Shown one piece after another: positions 4,014 through 6,978 of a DNA stretch of 6,978 nt. Below the pieces are notes generated by a model. It worked only from the letters and a program-made list of their open reading frames with translations. It was not told the DNA's origin and searched no databases. The stretch spans positions 1 to 6,978 of the forward strand of contig DXLO01000065.1 in assembly GCA_019414665.1 (NCBI GenBank). Reading direction: 5' to 3'. The stretch's first letter is position 1; every line of letters starts with the position of its first letter. Both the position numbers and the translations under genes were made by a program. The DNA comes from Bacteroides sp. (GTDB lineage: Bacteria; Bacteroidota; Bacteroidia; Bacteroidales; Bacteroidaceae).

Positions 4014-6863
4014 ATGAAAACAGATGTTTTTGCCAATCGCCATATTGGCATTACCGAGAACGATCTTCCCAAAATGCTGGAAAGAATAGGAGTAAAGACA
4101 TTAGACGAATTGATTGATAAGACCATTCCTGAGAAAATCCGGCTAAAAGCTCAGTTGAATCTGCCTCCTGCCATGACAGAACGGAAGTTTGCCGAACATA
4201 TCGGGAAACTGGCTTCTATGAACAAGATATATAAATCGTATATCGGTACTGGCTGGTACGATTCGATTACTCCGGCTGTCATCCAACGCAATGTTTTCGA
4301 GAATCCGGTATGGTACACTTCATACACTCCTTATCAGACAGAAATATCACAGGGACGTCTGGAGGCTTTGCTTAATTTCCAGACGGTAGTAAGCGACCTT
4401 ACCGCTATGCCGCTGGCAAACTGCTCGCTGCTGGACGAAGCAACGGCCGCTGCCGAAGCCGCTACAATGATGCTGGCACTGAGAAGCCGTGCACAACAGA
4501 AAGCGGGAGCCAACACGCTGTTTGTCGACCGTGAGATATTCCCTCAAAACCTTGCAGTAATACGTACACGTGCTATTCCTCAGGGAATAGAGGTGAAAGT
4601 AGGCGACTATAAGGAACTGGAATTTACACCCGACGTGTTTGGCTGTATCGTACAATATCCGAACAACAGCGGTAATATAGAAGATTACCGTGAGTTTACG
4701 GAACGTGCCCATGCTGCTGGTTGTAAAGTTGCGGTAGACGCGGATATCATGAGCCTTGCGTTATTGGTTCCTCCCGGCGAATGGGGAGCTGATATCGTAT
4801 TCGGAAGCACACAGCGCCTCGGTATTCCGATGTTCTACGGTGGTCCTTCGGCTGCTTATTTCGCAACGCGTGATGAATATAAACGGAACATACCGGGACG
4901 TATCATCGGACTGTCAAAGGATAAATACGGAAAGATTTGTTACCGTATGGCTTTGCAGACTCGCGAACAGCATATCAAGCGTGAAAAGGCTACATCGAAT
5001 ATCTGTACGGCACAGGCTCTGCTGGCTACCATGGCTGGCTTCTATGCTGTCTACCACGGTGCTGAAGGAATAAAGGATATCGCCAAACGTATTCACAGTA
5101 TTGCCAACTGGCTCAACAAACAGTTGCTCCGTCTGGGATATATAGAACGTAACTCGCTGTTCTTCGACACACTCCGCCTGGGATTGCCCGATCATGTTTC
5201 CGCACAGAAGCTGCGCACAATAGCATTAAGCAAGGAAGTAAATCTGCGATATTTTGAAAATGGAGATGTAGGCTTCAGCATCGACGAAGCTACTACCGTG
5301 GCAGATGCGAACCTGCTGCTGATGATTTTCGGTATTGCTGCCGAAGAGCCTGTACATGAAATAGATGACATTCCTGAATCGTCGTCACTGAACAGAGAAC
5401 TGCGACGCCGGTCATCGTATCTGACTCATGAGGTATTCAACCGTTACCATACCGAAACGGAAATGATGCGCTATATCAAACGTCTGGAGCGTAAGGATAT
5501 TTCACTCGCCCACTCCATGATTTCACTGGGCTCGTGTACGATGAAACTGAATGCTGCTTCGGAAATGCTTCCTTTAAGCAATGCTTCGTGGATGAACATG
5601 CATCCGCTGGTTCCGGAAGATCAGGCACAAGGCTACCGTACGCTGATAGAAAATCTCTCGCAGCAGCTTATGACGATCACTGGATTCGAAGGTATCACGC
5701 TTCAGCCTAACTCAGGGGCTGCCGGAGAATATACGGGACTTCGCATCATCCGCAGCTATCTGGAAAGCATCGGACAAGGACATCGTAACCTGATTCTTAT
5801 CCCAGCTTCGGCACACGGAACAAATCCGGCTTCTGCTGTTCAGGCTGGCTACGAAACATTAACCTGTGCCTGCGACGAACGGGGTAATGTGGATGTGGAA
5901 GATCTCCGTCAGAAAGCAGAAGAGCATAAGGATCAGCTTGCCGCTCTGATGATTACTTATCCTTCCACTCATGGTATCTTCGAAAGTGATATTGCCGAAA
6001 TATGCAAAATTATTCACCGATGCGGTGCTCAGGTATATATGGACGGCGCAAATATGAATGCACAGGTAGGACTGACAAATCCGGGAACAATTGGTGCGGA
6101 TGTGTGCCATCTTAACTTGCACAAGACATTTGCCAGCCCTCACGGTGGTGGTGGTCCGGGTGTTGGACCGGTTTGTGTAGCCAAGCATCTGATTCCTTTC
6201 TTGCCGGGACACAATCTTTTCGGAAATGAACAGAATGAGGTTTCTGCTGCTCCTTACGGCAGTGCCGGTATCTTGCCTATTACCTATGCCTATATTTGCA
6301 TGATGGGAGCTGAAGGACTGGAAAGGGCGACCAAGACAGCTATACTGAATGCCAATTATCTTGCTGCTTCGCTGAACGATACATACGGTACGGTATACCG
6401 CGGAACAAACGGATTTGTAGGACATGAAATGATTCTGGAATGCCGGAAGGTTCACGAGGAAAGTGGAATTACCGAAAATGATATTGCCAAACGACTGATG
6501 GATTATGGATATCATGCTCCTACTCTCTCATTCCCTGTACATGGCACACTGATGATTGAGCCTACAGAAAGCGAAAGCTTATACGAACTGGATAATTTTA
6601 TTGACACCATGCTCAGTATCTGGCACGAAATAGAGGAAGTGAAAGATGGTAAAGCTTCGAAAGAAGACAATGTACTGATAAATGCTCCACATCCGGAATA
6701 TGAGGCAGTAAGTGACAACTGGCAGCATACATACAGCCGCGAAAAGGCGGTATATCCGATGGAAAGTGTACGCGAAAATAAATTCTGGATAAACGTAGCA
6801 CGTGTAGATAATACGCTGGGCGACCGTAAACTGTTGCCTACCCGTTACGGAAGTTTTGACTGA
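4014..6863 (+). CDS. gcvP: Glycine dehydrogenase (decarboxylating), P-protein of the glycine cleavage system
   Basis: GcvP uses pyridoxal phosphate to decarboxylate glycine and passes the aminomethyl group to the lipoyl arm of GcvH; GcvT and Lpd complete the cycle, yielding CO2, ammonia, NADH and methylene-THF. The 949-aa chain is the single-polypeptide form (E. coli about 957 aa), not the split GcvPA/GcvPB form. The N-terminal half has FANRHIG (6-12), the YTPYQTEISQGRLEALLNFQ region and PGRIIGLSKD. The C-terminal catalytic half has SLGSCTMKLNA (504-514), QPNSGAAGEY (564-573), AHGTNPASA (600-608), MDGANMNAQ (676-684, with Asp677 probably contacting the PLP ring nitrogen) and HLNLHKTFASPHGGGGPG (699-716), where Lys704 should form the Schiff base. 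No frameshift or missing motif is seen. The start MKTDVFANRHIG fits the family; there is no Shine-Dalgarno. It stands alone between two terminators, with gcvT, gcvH and lpd elsewhere. Confidence 0.97.
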   Translation: MKTDVFANRHIGITENDLPKMLERIGVKTLDELIDKTIPEKIRLKAQLNLPPAMTERKFAEHIGKLASMNKIYKSYIGTGWYDSITPAVIQRNVFENPVWYTSYTPYQTEISQGRLEALLNFQTVVSDLTAMPLANCSLLDEATAAAEAATMMLALRSRAQQKAGANTLFVDREIFPQNLAVIRTRAIPQGIEVKVGDYKELEFTPDVFGCIVQYPNNSGNIEDYREFTERAHAAGCKVAVDADIMSLALLVPPGEWGADIVFGSTQRLGIPMFYGGPSAAYFATRDEYKRNIPGRIIGLSKDKYGKICYRMALQTREQHIKREKATSNICTAQALLATMAGFYAVYHGAEGIKDIAKRIHSIANWLNKQLLRLGYIERNSLFFDTLRLGLPDHVSAQKLRTIALSKEVNLRYFENGDVGFSIDEATTVADANLLLMIFGIAAEEPVHEIDDIPESSSLNRELRRRSSYLTHEVFNRYHTETEMMRYIKRLERKDISLAHSMISLGSCTMKLNAASEMLPLSNASWMNMHPLVPEDQAQGYRTLIENLSQQLMTITGFEGITLQPNSGAAGEYTGLRIIRSYLESIGQGHRNLILIPASAHGTNPASAVQAGYETLTCACDERGNVDVEDLRQKAEEHKDQLAALMITYPSTHGIFESDIAEICKIIHRCGAQVYMDGANMNAQVGLTNPGTIGADVCHLNLHKTFASPHGGGGPGVGPVCVAKHLIPFLPGHNLFGNEQNEVSAAPYGSAGILPITYAYICMMGAEGLERATKTAILNANYLAASLNDTYGTVYRGTNGFVGHEMILECRKVHEESGITENDIAKRLMDYGYHAPTLSFPVHGTLMIEPTESESLYELDNFIDTMLSIWHEIEEVKDGKASKEDNVLINAPHPEYEAVSDNWQHTYSREKAVYPMESVRENKFWINVARVDNTLGDRKLLPTRYGSFD

Positions 6864-6878
6864 TCCGGCTACATAAAC

Positions 6879-6924
6879 AAAAAAATATCGGGACCATCCT
6901 TTCGGACAATCCCGATATTTTTTT
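6879..6924 (+). terminator. Strong intrinsic terminator of gcvP
   Basis: A perfect 15-bp inverted repeat (6879-6893 with 6910-6924) has the core ATATCGGGA/TCCCGATAT flanked by seven A on the left and seven T on the right. The arms are 16 bases apart; TCC/GGA (6897-6899, 6904-6906) could add a short inner stem. It begins 15 bases after the gcvP stop. The symmetric A and T runs mean it could also stop a minus-strand transcript. The remaining 54 bases to the window end are AT-rich, with no gene or promoter I can support. Confidence 0.9.
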
Positions 6925-6978
6925 ATTTAGGGACACTCAGTAAATAATATAAAATTAGCCAACTAATTCATACACAAT

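Noticed and set aside
5859..6515. A 218-codon minus-strand reading frame inside gcvP
   Set aside because: It covers the conserved PLP-binding half of GcvP on the other strand; the product shows no domain and looks like a shadow of the coding frame.
6953..6968. Short inverted repeat AATTAG-CCAA-CTAATT near the window end
   Set aside because: Six AT-rich pairs with no adjacent promoter or gene in view; expected by chance in AT-rich intergenic DNA.
1..6978. A mobile element, CRISPR array, prophage or defence system
   Set aside because: All long reading frames that carry family motifs are housekeeping genes of one lineage; no transposase, integrase, direct-repeat array or attachment duplication at the tRNA 5' region was seen. 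The 3' end of the tRNA, the usual integration site, is outside the window.

Overview
The window reads as ordinary chromosomal housekeeping DNA from a member of the Bacteroidales, most likely Bacteroidaceae (Bacteroides/Phocaeicola-like). Three things support this. The Ndk, LipB, RsmG and GcvP proteins have wording typical of that group. Several genes are preceded by the Bacteroides-type -7 box TAnnTTTG, in one case with a matching -33 TTTG. Shine-Dalgarno sites are mostly weak or absent. I see no mobile element, CRISPR array, phage gene or compositional island, and nothing I would call a new system.

Left part, minus strand (1-1620): reading leftwards there is lipB (octanoyltransferase) with its own terminator, then ndk (nucleoside diphosphate kinase) with its own promoter and terminator, then a tRNA-Lys(CUU) gene cut by the window edge. 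The tRNA promoter starts inside the ndk terminator hairpin. The 257-base gap between lipB and ndk holds the lipB terminator and the ndk promoter; about 160 bases between them show nothing I can name.

Middle part, plus strand (1718-3973): a promoter divergent from lipB drives a compact three-gene unit with gaps of 12 and 17 bases. It encodes a DUF3298-family lipoprotein, RsmG (16S rRNA m7G527 methyltransferase) and a glyoxalase-II-like metallo-beta-lactamase-fold hydrolase. It closes with a bulged hairpin terminator.

Right part, plus strand (4014-6924): a complete single-chain gcvP (glycine decarboxylase P-protein, 949 aa) stands alone between two terminators. Its partners gcvT, gcvH and lpd are not in the window, and there is no room for a glycine riboswitch upstream. 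LipB loads octanoyl groups onto lipoyl domains such as GcvH, the partner of GcvP, so the two ends of the window share a pathway, although they are not in one operon. The last 54 bases hold no recognisable gene.
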